From contig CAYFTL010000052.1 of NCBI GenBank assembly GCA_964346145.1, positions 1 through 10,315 of the forward strand: a stretch of 10,315 nucleotides of DNA. Reading direction: 5' to 3'. The first letter of the stretch is position 1. The number at the start of each line of letters is the position of its first letter. Source of the DNA: CAYFTL01 sp964346145. GTDB lineage: Bacteria; Bacillota; Clostridia; Christensenellales; Aristaeellaceae. Positions 1-5,808 of the stretch are shown here, in pieces. The position numbers and the translations under genes are program-made. The notes below the pieces were generated by a model. That model did not search any database. It was given only the letters and a program-made list of their open reading frames with translations, and had not been told where the DNA came from.

Positions 1-211
1 GTATCTGTTTCTGAGAATGCCGTGTTGTTATATAGTATATTTTAACCATGAACGTTTTCGTCTATTGGTTTGTAACGCATAATTAGCTTATCATGAATTT
101 AATATTTCGAATGTGGAAGGGGGTGCAAATTTGCCCTTTGAAGCGGAAACATGAGTAGGCTGAACCAAAAATTGGTCGCTTCATAGGGGTGTTCAGAATG
201 AACGATATGAT
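1..211. other. Non-coding stretch with clustered inverted repeats
   Basis: I see no convincing gene here on either strand. Between 121 and 203 three small inverted repeats follow each other: a self-complementary decamer GCAAATTTGC at 125-134 flanked by G and C runs; an outer GAAGCG/CGCTTC (140-145 with 177-182) enclosing ACCAA/TTGGT (164-168 with 172-176); and GTTCA-GAA-TGAAC at 191-203. None is followed by a T tract in either direction, so they are poor terminators. They could be part of a small RNA, a degraded element or chance. No known riboswitch consensus was recognised, and there is no plausible plus-strand gene downstream for one to control. Confidence 0.35.
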
Positions 212-298
212 TCATTTTGAATTACAAAATCGTAAGTCCGGCATTTTCAGTGGCAAACATGCTCTATTTCTTCCTTTTAATCCCCGCTTTTGCGTCAT
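212..298 (-). CDS. Possible 28-residue small basic ORF
   Basis: A short minus-strand ORF starts with ATG at 298 and stops with TGA at 212. It has a strong Shine-Dalgarno AAGGAG (303-308) four bases before the ATG. The predicted peptide begins MTQKRGLKGRNRAC, is rich in Lys and Arg, has two cysteines and resembles no family I know. It lies just downstream of the terminator of the serine tRNA operon, so it would need read-through or an unseen promoter. The good ribosome site is the only positive evidence; at this length chance is a serious alternative. Confidence 0.25.
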   Translation of the reverse strand: MTQKRGLKGRNRACLPLKMPDLRFCNSK

Positions 299-315
299 GT
301 ATCTCCTTAATATGC

Positions 316-356
316 AAAAATGAAGTACCCAGATATTGTATCAATATCTGGGTACT
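316..356 (-). terminator. Intrinsic terminator of the tRNA-Ser operon
   Basis: A perfect 15-bp stem pairs 324-338 with 342-356 around a 3-base loop. On the minus strand it is followed within a few bases by five U residues (316-320). It begins only four bases after the CCA end of tRNA-Ser(GCU), so it very likely ends that transcript. Its 5' arm repeats eight bases (AGTACCCA) of the tRNA it follows. Confidence 0.85.
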
Positions 357-360
357 AAGG

Positions 361-451
361 TGGCGGAGAAGGAGGGATTTGAACCCTCGCGCCAGTTGCC
401 CAGCCTACTCCCTTAGCAGGGGAGCCCCTTCGGCCTCTTGGGTACTTCTCC
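361..451 (-). tRNA. tRNA-Ser (anticodon GCU)
   Basis: Read on the minus strand, this folds as a class II tRNA of 91 nt. It has a 7-bp acceptor stem (GGAGAAG with CUUCUCC), D stem CCC/GGG, anticodon stem CUCCC/GGGAG with loop CUGCUAA giving anticodon GCU, a long serine-type variable arm, T stem GAGGG/CCCUC with loop UUCAAAU, discriminator G and an encoded CCA. It decodes AGC and AGU. It is the second gene of a two-tRNA operon, 32 bases after tRNA-Ser(UGA) and directly before the terminator. Confidence 0.96.
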
Positions 452-483
452 ATGCCTATTAAATTGTAACCAGTATTGCAAAA

Positions 484-572
484 TGGCGGAGAGAGAGGGA
501 TTCGAACCCCCGGTGCCGTAAAGCATCACTAGTTTTCAAGACTAGCTCCTTAAACCCCTCGGACATCTCTCC
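484..572 (-). tRNA. tRNA-Ser (anticodon UGA)
   Basis: This is an 89-nt class II tRNA on the minus strand. The acceptor stem is GGAGAGA with UCUCUCC, the anticodon stem CUAGU/ACUAG carries loop CUUGAAA (anticodon UGA), the variable arm is long, the T arm contains GGUUCGAAUCC, the discriminator is G and CCA is encoded. It decodes UCN serine codons, mainly UCA. It is the promoter-proximal gene of the operon. Confidence 0.96.
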
Positions 573-598
573 AGATGCCGATCACGCAATACTTTTTC

Positions 599-627
599 AT
601 TATAACTGTTTTTTCTATATCGGTCAA
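599..627 (-). promoter_or_regulatory. Sigma-A-type promoter of the tRNA-Ser operon
   Basis: On the minus strand, TTGACC (622-627) and TATAAT (599-604) are separated by exactly 17 bases. The start would fall around 592, about 20 bases before mature tRNA-Ser(UGA). The -10 is perfect and the -35 differs from consensus at one position, as expected for a strong stable-RNA promoter. Confidence 0.8.
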
Positions 628-667
628 TCGGAGACTGCGTCGATTAACATGAAATTAAAACATGATC

Positions 668-710
668 AAAAACATACATAATGGCCGCCTTGTTTGCGCA
701 AAGCGGCCAT
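668..710 (-). terminator. Terminator after the zinc-ribbon gene
   Basis: An 8-bp GC-rich stem pairs 681-688 (ATGGCCGC) with 703-710 (GCGGCCAT). On the minus strand a U-rich stretch follows, ending in five U at 668-672. It lies 22 bases after the zinc-ribbon gene's stop codon. The U run is a little distant, so efficiency may be moderate. Confidence 0.6.
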
Positions 711-732
711 AGTTAAGTTTGGTTCGGTATTC

Positions 733-1005
733 TTATTGACGATGTGCCGCAAAGCACTCGCTGCAATAAACTGGACGGCCATCTTTGGGAACAAAAGGAA
801 CGCGGGTGGCTTGGCCACATTCAGCGCACACAGTATCGTGCATTTCGCGCGTACCGCCATTGTTGGCTTTGCGTGCCGAACGGCAATCTTTGCATCGGCC
901 AGGTTCGTTCTGAAATCCTTTTTCTGCGTAGAACTCTTGCTCACCAGCGGTGAATACAAACTCAGCTCCACAATCACGGCATACCAGCGTTTTGTCTTCG
1001 TACAT
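733..1005 (-). CDS. Small zinc-ribbon protein, CxxC-x17-CxxC type
   Basis: This 90-residue protein has eight cysteines in four CxxC pairs: C9/C12, C38/C41, C60/C63 and C81/C84. The last two pairs are separated by exactly 17 residues, the pattern of the CxxC-x17-CxxC domain; the N-terminal half matches the companion probable zinc-ribbon domain found in many small bacterial proteins. The pairs should bind two zinc ions. No enzyme motif, signal peptide or membrane segment is visible, and the biochemical role of the family is unknown; a nucleic-acid or protein-binding adaptor is a reasonable guess. The ATG at 1005 has AGGGGG (1014-1019) eight bases upstream. The gene begins 27 bases after the closing helix of the structured RNA at 1033-1253 and may be expressed by read-through from that RNA's promoter. 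Confidence 0.88.
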   Translation of the reverse strand: MYEDKTLVCRDCGAEFVFTAGEQEFYAEKGFQNEPGRCKDCRSARKANNGGTREMHDTVCAECGQATRVPFVPKDGRPVYCSECFAAHRQ

Positions 1006-1032
1006 TGGAAAATCCCCCTGAAAAAAATAATT

Positions 1033-1253
1033 GGTTACACCTATTCAGCTGACCTGGTCTTTGCCCCCACACTCGCCGACTGGAGCGTTCGCTCATAAGG
1101 TTTTTGCCTTCCCACTACTGGCCCTCTCAGGAATAAACCTGGTCGGTCTTACATCTAAGCCGCACCATGCTCATCAACGCTTTGGTTGAATTACGTGGAT
1201 CGTTTTGCCTGCGACTGGCATCGATTTTCAACCACAGACCTGACAATGTAACC
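1033..1253 (-). ncRNA. Structured noncoding RNA, probable raiA-motif RNA
   Basis: The roughly 310-base gap between comFC and the zinc-ribbon gene has no ORF on the minus strand but folds extensively. Read 5' to 3' on minus: closing helix GGUUACA/UGUAACC (1247-1253 with 1033-1039); helix UGGUUGAA/UUCAACCA (1227-1234 with 1183-1190) enclosing AUCG/CGAU (1222-1225 with 1199-1202) and hairpin UGCC/GGCA (1217-1220 with 1206-1209); a long-range AGCGUU/AACGCU helix (1176-1181 with 1084-1089); an irregular hairpin at 1141-1166; and smaller hairpins at 1128-1141 and 1097-1110. A U-rich tail follows (1021-1032, ending in seven U). A promoter puts the start at the first base of the closing helix. Known: raiA-motif RNAs are about 200-nt trans-acting RNAs of Bacillota and Actinomycetota, typically encoded between raiA and comFC; in Clostridium acetobutylicum disruption affects sporulation and aggregation. 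The identity rests on position, size and fold; I did not match a covariance model. Confidence 0.78.
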
Positions 1254-1259
1254 GCAATC

Positions 1260-1288
1260 AGTATAACTTACGAAATGCAAAAACACAA
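1260..1288 (-). promoter_or_regulatory. Promoter of the structured RNA
   Basis: On the minus strand, TTGTGT (1283-1288) and TATACT (1260-1265) are 17 bases apart. The start is predicted at about 1253, exactly the first G of the RNA's closing helix. It lies 30 to 60 bases after the comFC stop codon, so the RNA can be made independently of the recD2-comFC transcript. Confidence 0.7.
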
Positions 1289-1317
1289 GCATTTTTTACA
1301 TATTTTTTACTCATTTC

Positions 1318-2058
1318 TTATATATCATATTGGTTTAATGGGATAACTCCCACTGCTGCCGCCACCGTAACCAAACTCACACAAGCAGCACCACCTGCCT
1401 TAAGCACATTTGCACATTCATTTGCAGTACTCCCCGTCGTGAGTACATCATCCACCAACATTATGCTCAGACCTTCAGCATTACCTATCAGACTGAAGAC
1501 GCCTTGCAAATTGTGTTTTCTTTTTGCTGCGCCCAACTTTGCTTGCTGCTTGGTCTTATGGGTGCGTTCTAATACTTCCGCAACGGACCAACCCAGTTCT
1601 ATTTCCATCGTCCGTGCCAACAATTCAGCCTGGTTAAATCCCCTATCCCGTTGTCGGCTTTTGTGCAGCGGCACAGGGACCAATATGTCCGGTTTCGGCA
1701 TTTGCTCTTTTTCCACCATCTCACATATTTTCCCGCCCAAAAAAACATCCAATTTATGAACGCGACTGTATTTGAATTGATGAATTAAGCCGCTTATGGG
1801 CGAATCATAAGCGTATACAAACCTGGCCATATCCACGTCGTTTTCTTTCCAGCTTTTGCATACGCGGCACCGATGTTCCGAGGACATAGGCGCGCCGCAA
1901 CGCTCACACCGCTCGCCCATGTAATTGAAAATTTCAACAAGCTGTCTAGTGCATTCACTGCAAAGCCATCCGTACTGCGCTCCATTGGGTGCAGCACAGC
2001 CTAAACAATTGGCTTGGGAAGGATATAACAATTCTGCTATCCGCTCAGCAAATTTCAC
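1318..2058 (-). CDS. comFC: ComF family protein (ComFC, phosphoribosyltransferase-like)
   Basis: The 246-residue protein has the full ComF layout. The N-terminal part carries cysteine pairs C18/C21, C33/C36, C51/C54 and C64/C67, likely zinc ligands. The C-terminal part has the type I phosphoribosyltransferase fold, with the PRPP-loop motif LVDDVLTTGSTANE at 201-214 and the VPVPLHKSRQRDRGFNQAE segment at 127-145 typical of the family. ComFC is needed for DNA uptake in transformable Bacillota and in other bacteria has been tied to recombination of incoming DNA; the exact reaction is unsettled. The start is GTG at 2058, overlapping the recD2 stop (GTGA) with GGAGG (2069-2073) ten bases upstream, so the two genes are translationally coupled. 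Functional natural competence in this organism cannot be concluded, since no comFA or other uptake genes are in view. Confidence 0.93.
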   Translation of the reverse strand: MKFAERIAELLYPSQANCLGCAAPNGAQYGWLCSECTRQLVEIFNYMGERCERCGAPMSSEHRCRVCKSWKENDVDMARFVYAYDSPISGLIHQFKYSRVHKLDVFLGGKICEMVEKEQMPKPDILVPVPLHKSRQRDRGFNQAELLARTMEIELGWSVAEVLERTHKTKQQAKLGAAKRKHNLQGVFSLIGNAEGLSIMLVDDVLTTGSTANECANVLKAGGAACVSLVTVAAAVGVIPLNQYDI

Positions 2059-4253
2059 AATATAATTTCCTCCGACAGCTGTTGCATGCGTTCGGACAGC
2101 TTGCTGTATCTCTTCGTAATGTGGTTATTGCTCATCATTTGGCTTACGCAAACCTCCCTACCCACCAGCACCACCATACGGCGCGCCCGGGTCACCGCAG
2201 TGTAAAACAGATTGCGCGTCATCAGCATCGGCGGTCCGGGCACTGCAGGCATGATGACCACCGGGAATTCGCTGCCTTGGCTCTTGTGAACCGATACGCA
2301 GTAGGCCAGCTCCAGCTCGTCCTGCTCAAGATCGCCATAAACTGCCACTCGCCCGTCGTCGAACTCCACGGTCATTTGCCTTTCTTCGACATCAATATGG
2401 CTTATAAAACCCATGTCTCCATTGAAAACGCCCTCGCCTCGTTCGGCTTCGCGCTCCCATTCCAGCTGATAATTGTTCCGAATTTGCATGACCTTATCGC
2501 CCACTCGGAATACCGTATCGCCCTTAGTACGCTCAGCTACGCGTGAACGTTTGGGATTCAGCGCATTTTGCAACAGTTTGTTTAGCTGCCATACGCCCAC
2601 ATCTCCTTTTTTCATGGGGGCGATCACCTGAATATCCCGCAGCGCATCCACGCCCAAGTAGCCGGGGAGTCGGGTAGCTACCAAAGAAACGATGGTTTCG
2701 GCAATTTGTTGAAGATTGTTTTGCCGTTCCATAAAAAAGTCGGTTTCTTTTCCGTTGAGGTACGGCATTTCCCCTTGGTTGATGCGGTGAGCATTGGTTA
2801 CGATCATGCTCTCCCCAGCCTGCCTAAAGATTTCGGTCAGGCGTACTACCCGCATTTTTCCGCTGTCGATAATATCTTTTAATACGTTTCCTGCTCCTAC
2901 CGAAGGCAGCTGGTCGGCATCGCCCACCAGCACAAGGCGCGTTCCCGGCCTGACTGCGCGCAGCAAGCTACGCATCAAAAAGACATCCACCATCGACATT
3001 TCATCTACAATGATGCTGGCCGCCTGCAGCGGGTTGTCCTCATCCTTTTGAAAACTCTCTTCCCCTCCGCCGTATTCAAGCAGGCGGTGTATGGTCTTGG
3101 CGGGACTGCCCGTCGTTTCAGTCATGCGCTTGGCGGCACGTCCTGTAGGCGCCGTTAACAAAACCTCTCCGCTTTCGCTTAATATTTCGATAATACAGTT
3201 TATGCTGGTGGTTTTTCCGGTGCCGGGTCCGCCGGTAATCACCGATATGCCCGACTCTACCGCCGCATGCACGCCTTCCCTCTGCTGCGGGCTGAGCTGC
3301 ACTTCATTGCGGCGCTCGTAGGCATCTATCTTTGCGTCGATATCTTCATTTCCAGCGATATGCACAGCAGAGCGCAGTTCCAACAACCTGCGCGCCACCT
3401 CGCCCTCAGCTTCGTAAAGCTGCGGCAAATACATGGCCGTTTCTTCCTCATCGGGAACCGCAATTACTTGCACGCTCCACTGCAGCCACTGCAAATTTTC
3501 CTCGATCAAATCTTTATCAACGCTCAACAGCTTGGCCGACTCGTACTCCAACACCTGCCTGGGCAAATACATGTGCCCCATGCTGCCGGCCGCTTCATTT
3601 AGCACATATTGAATCCCCGAACGAATCCTGTATTCAGATTCGGGTTCTATGCCCAGCGCATAAGCAATTCTGTCCGCGGTCCGAAAGCCTACGCCGGGCA
3701 CCTTTTCCACCAGTTCGTAAGGGTTGTTGCGCAGCACCTGCTGAGAGCGGTCGCCAAAAACTTGATAAATTTTCACAGACAAAGCTGGAGAAATACCATA
3801 GGTCTGCAAAAACACCATGGTTTGGCGCATTTCGATTTGCTCAGCGAAAGATTCGGCAATCATGGCAGCGCGCTTCGGACCGATACCCTCCACCTCGGTC
3901 AGCCGTTCCGGGTGGGATTCCAGCACATCCAGGGTTTCTTTGCCGAAGTGTTGAACCAGTAGTTTTGCGGTGGCAGGCCCAACCCCTCGTATCATGCCGG
4001 ACGCCAGGTAACGTTCCACCCCTGTTAGCGTGGTAGGCCGGATAGATTCACAGCTCTGCACTTTGATTTGGCGTCCATAGCTAGGATGTTCTACCCACTC
4101 GCCGACAATTTGCACCCGTTCACCGACATTGACAAAAGGCATGACGCCCACCGCACTAACGTACTCGCCGTCTGCCTTAATTTCTACCACCGTCCAGGCA
4201 TTGTCTTCATTTCTGAATATAATATCTTCGATATATCCTTCCAGCTCTACCAT
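2055..4253 (-). CDS. recD2: RecD2-type ATP-dependent 5'-3' DNA helicase
   Basis: The 732-residue protein belongs to superfamily 1B helicases of the RecD2 type, which act without RecBC in DNA repair and replication-fork maintenance. The N-terminal 70 residues look like the OB-like domain, followed by helix-hairpin-helix segments (GVGPATAKLL near 90, VEGIGPKRAA near 121-130, VPGVGFRTADRI near 185-196). The motor shows Walker A GGPGTGKTT (341-349), Walker B IIVDEMSMVD (414-423), motif III VGDADQLPS (443-451), the C-terminal VSVHKSQGSEFP (653-664) and arginine-finger motif YTAVTRARR (684-692). All key residues are intact and the length is normal. ATG at 4253 has GAGG (4260-4263) six bases upstream. 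It is the first gene of a recD2-comFC operon driven by the promoter at 4286-4314. Confidence 0.96.
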   Translation of the reverse strand: MVELEGYIEDIIFRNEDNAWTVVEIKADGEYVSAVGVMPFVNVGERVQIVGEWVEHPSYGRQIKVQSCESIRPTTLTGVERYLASGMIRGVGPATAKLLVQHFGKETLDVLESHPERLTEVEGIGPKRAAMIAESFAEQIEMRQTMVFLQTYGISPALSVKIYQVFGDRSQQVLRNNPYELVEKVPGVGFRTADRIAYALGIEPESEYRIRSGIQYVLNEAAGSMGHMYLPRQVLEYESAKLLSVDKDLIEENLQWLQWSVQVIAVPDEEETAMYLPQLYEAEGEVARRLLELRSAVHIAGNEDIDAKIDAYERRNEVQLSPQQREGVHAAVESGISVITGGPGTGKTTSINCIIEILSESGEVLLTAPTGRAAKRMTETTGSPAKTIHRLLEYGGGEESFQKDEDNPLQAASIIVDEMSMVDVFLMRSLLRAVRPGTRLVLVGDADQLPSVGAGNVLKDIIDSGKMRVVRLTEIFRQAGESMIVTNAHRINQGEMPYLNGKETDFFMERQNNLQQIAETIVSLVATRLPGYLGVDALRDIQVIAPMKKGDVGVWQLNKLLQNALNPKRSRVAERTKGDTVFRVGDKVMQIRNNYQLEWEREAERGEGVFNGDMGFISHIDVEERQMTVEFDDGRVAVYGDLEQDELELAYCVSVHKSQGSEFPVVIMPAVPGPPMLMTRNLFYTAVTRARRMVVLVGREVCVSQMMSNNHITKRYSKLSERMQQLSEEIIL

Positions 4254-4285
4254 GTAAGTCCTCGCTTCTTATCGTTTGTGTTTCT

Positions 4286-4314
4286 ATTATAACGTTTAAA
4301 TCCATGATCTACAA
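4286..4314 (-). promoter_or_regulatory. Promoter of recD2-comFC
   Basis: On the minus strand, TTGTAG (4309-4314) and a perfect TATAAT (4286-4291) are 17 bases apart, about 33 bases before the recD2 start. The gap of 194 bases to the plus-strand gene holds this promoter and the opposing one at 4360-4388, back to back. Confidence 0.7.
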
Positions 4315-4359
4315 CCGAATACAATAAAATGCAGCCGGTTATTCGGGCATCGTTTTTTA

Positions 4360-4388
4360 TTGCCCTTTGAATGCCGCTGATTTATAAT
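4360..4388 (+). promoter_or_regulatory. Promoter of the sugar isomerase-like gene
   Basis: TTGCCC (4360-4365) and a perfect TATAAT (4383-4388) are 17 bases apart on the plus strand. The predicted start near 4395 excludes the upstream GTG at 4394 as an ordinary start codon and supports a start at 4448 or 4460. An inverted repeat GGGCA/TGCCC (4345-4349 with 4361-4365) overlaps the -35 and could be an operator, though it is short. Confidence 0.62.
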
Positions 4389-4447
4389 AAAAAGTGCATT
4401 TACAACGATTACGAAAGAAGCGCAACAGGCGCTTAGCAGGTACGCTA

Positions 4448-5416
4448 TTGTTAAAACTCATGAATTTGACCAACACCCAAGGGGATTTGGAACGCTTCGC
4501 CGGCGAACATGATCTGCGAAACTTCATAGCCGAACACGGACTCAACGGCATAGAAGTCTTGCCCTTTGCCGGCAACGATCTGGGCTTTATCCCCACCGAT
4601 CTGGTGCCCGGTCTACACCTGTCCTACTTCCCCGCCTGGGTAGATTTTTGGAATGGCGATGAGCAGGCAGCCCTCAAAGAATTTGACGACCAAACCACCA
4701 TGTGCCAACACTACGGCGGCCAGGACCGTTCGGCCATCATGCACAAGTTTCAATCTCAATTGGATTTGGCGCACGAACTCGGCGTAAAATATGTCGTTTT
4801 CCACGTGTCCGACGTTTCGTTGACCGAATCAGTAGACTATAAATTTTTGCACACCGACCGACAGGTGATCGATGCCAGCTGTGCCCTTTTAAATATACTC
4901 ACCGCACACAAGCCCTATCGGTTCGAAATATTGCTCGAAAACCTTTGGTGGCCCGGGCTGACCATGACCCGACCGGAAATGACAGAGCGCCTTCTATCGG
5001 GGATTGATTACGCCCAAGTTGGTATTATGCTGGATGCCGGCCATTTGCTTCATACCAACACCTCCATCCGCACACAGGAACAGGGGATTGAATATATACA
5101 CCGTTGCTTAGATGAGCACGAGGCTCTGGCCGCGTACATCCGCGGAGTACATTTGCACCAGAGCACCAGCGGTTCCTACGTAGAAAACATGCTCCAAAAT
5201 CCGCCCTCTTTGCAAGGAAGTTATTTTGAACGCCTGGGGCAAGCCTACGAATTCATCTTAAATATCGATACCCACCGCCCTTTTACCGGCGTGGGCATAG
5301 AGCAGCTCATTGAGCGCATTAACCCTAAATATCTGGTGTACGAGTTCATTACCAGCAGTCGCGCTCAACACAGCGCCTTTTTGCATGCGCAGGCTGCCGC
5401 ACTCGCCGGTCTATAA
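4448..5416 (+). CDS. TIM-barrel sugar phosphate isomerase/epimerase-like protein
   Basis: With the start chosen here the protein has 322 residues and matches the xylose isomerase-like TIM-barrel superfamily (AP endonuclease 2 fold). Likely metal ligands follow the family order: Glu164 (LLENLWWPG), Asp196 and His199 (MLDAGHLLH), His235/His237 (GVHLHQS) and Glu299 (LVYEF). No signal peptide or membrane segment is seen, so it is probably a cytoplasmic metal-dependent isomerase, epimerase or lyase; the substrate cannot be told. The frame opens at a GTG at 4394, but that lies at the predicted transcript start and lacks a ribosome site. TTG at 4448 has AGCAGG seven bases upstream; ATG at 4460 is the alternative. 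The gene stands alone between divergent recD2 and a bidirectional terminator, so neighbours give no hint of pathway. Confidence 0.85.
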   Translation: MLKLMNLTNTQGDLERFAGEHDLRNFIAEHGLNGIEVLPFAGNDLGFIPTDLVPGLHLSYFPAWVDFWNGDEQAALKEFDDQTTMCQHYGGQDRSAIMHKFQSQLDLAHELGVKYVVFHVSDVSLTESVDYKFLHTDRQVIDASCALLNILTAHKPYRFEILLENLWWPGLTMTRPEMTERLLSGIDYAQVGIMLDAGHLLHTNTSIRTQEQGIEYIHRCLDEHEALAAYIRGVHLHQSTSGSYVENMLQNPPSLQGSYFERLGQAYEFILNIDTHRPFTGVGIEQLIERINPKYLVYEFITSSRAQHSAFLHAQAAALAGL

Positions 5417-5431
5417 ATAACTCCGAAGCAA

Positions 5432-5453
5432 ATAGGTTTTGTTTAAAACCTAT
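5432..5453. repeat. Perfect 9-bp inverted repeat after the isomerase gene
   Basis: ATAGGTTTT (5432-5440) is exactly complementary to 5445-5453 with a 4-base loop, 15 bases after the stop codon. Neither strand has a T tract after it, so it is more likely a transcript-end stabilising hairpin or part of a two-hairpin end together with the stem at 5463-5493 than a terminator on its own. Confidence 0.5.
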
Positions 5454-5462
5454 AACTCAAAC

Positions 5463-5493
5463 AAAAATCCCCCAGTAAAGCCGGGGAATTTTT
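5463..5493. terminator. Bidirectional terminator between converging operons
   Basis: The stem pairs CCCC (5469-5472) with GGGG (5483-5486), extended by A runs on the left (5463-5467) and T runs on the right (5489-5493). Read either way the GC stem is followed by at least five U. It can therefore end both the plus-strand isomerase transcript and the minus-strand ferredoxin-ArsR operon. Confidence 0.82.
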
Positions 5494-5529
5494 AATATGC
5501 TCAATATGCAAAGAATAGCGTCTACAGGA

Positions 5530-5808
5530 TCAACAATAATACTTTTTTAGAACTTTAATGACTTCCCCGATGCGCTCATCAGCTATAAAGTAAGTAACAC
5601 TTTGAGCCGATTTTTCAGAATTGATGATATCATGTGCCTTCAAGAGAGAAAGGTGCTGGGATATTGCAGACTGGGTAATCTTATTTATCTTTTCTGACAG
5701 TGCGCCAACGGTTTGAGGTTCTTCGATTAGGTAGCACAAAATCAACAAACGATATTCGTTTGATAAAGCTTTAAGCAGTTCAGCAAGTTTCTTCGCCTGT
5801 GTTTCCAT
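5530..5808 (-). CDS. ArsR/SmtB-family winged-helix repressor, possibly persulfide- or thiol-sensing
   Basis: The 92-residue protein is a typical ArsR-family winged helix: dimer helix 1-15, recognition segment ITQSAISQHLSLLKAHDII at 44-62, and the beta-wing around residues 63-76. The classic metal motif ELCVCDL is absent. Only two cysteines exist: C25 in the second helix (RLLILCYL) and C92, the last residue (KKYYC). This spacing resembles the dithiol persulfide sensors SqrR, BigR and YgaV, so sulfur or thiol sensing is my inference; a metal or other ligand remains possible. The frame opens at a GTG at 5826, but ATG at 5808 has AAAGGA (5817-5822) eight bases upstream and is preferred. It overlaps the end of the membrane-protein gene by 29 bases. 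It is the last gene of its operon and probably represses it through the palindrome at 6612-6631. Confidence 0.9.
   Translation of the reverse strand: METQAKKLAELLKALSNEYRLLILCYLIEEPQTVGALSEKINKITQSAISQHLSLLKAHDIINSEKSAQSVTYFIADERIGEVIKVLKKYYC

Noticed and set aside
119..203. Cyclic-di-GMP-II or other riboswitch suggested by CGGAAACATGAG
   Set aside because: Only a short resemblance; the remaining conserved segments are missing and no gene lies downstream on that strand.
217..462. Plus-strand open frame of 81 codons
   Set aside because: Its second half reads through tRNA-Ser(GCU) in antisense and its start lacks a ribosome site; it is a chance frame.
694..1098. Plus-strand open frame of 134 codons and minus-strand frame 666-977
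   Set aside because: Both lie over the zinc-ribbon gene, whose CxxC pattern and ribosome site identify the true frame; the plus frame also runs into the structured RNA.
1989..2546. Plus-strand open frame of 185 codons
   Set aside because: Antisense shadow of the recD2 3' end and comFC 5' end, rich in His and Gln, no family features.
3332..4036. Plus-strand open frame of 234 codons opposite recD2
   Set aside because: It is antisense to a helicase gene with all motifs intact, has proline/arginine-rich low-complexity content and no ribosome site.
5432..5453. Terminator formed by the ATAGGTTTT inverted repeat
   Set aside because: No U tract follows on either strand and the stem is AT-rich; the neighbouring stem at 5463-5493 is the better terminator.
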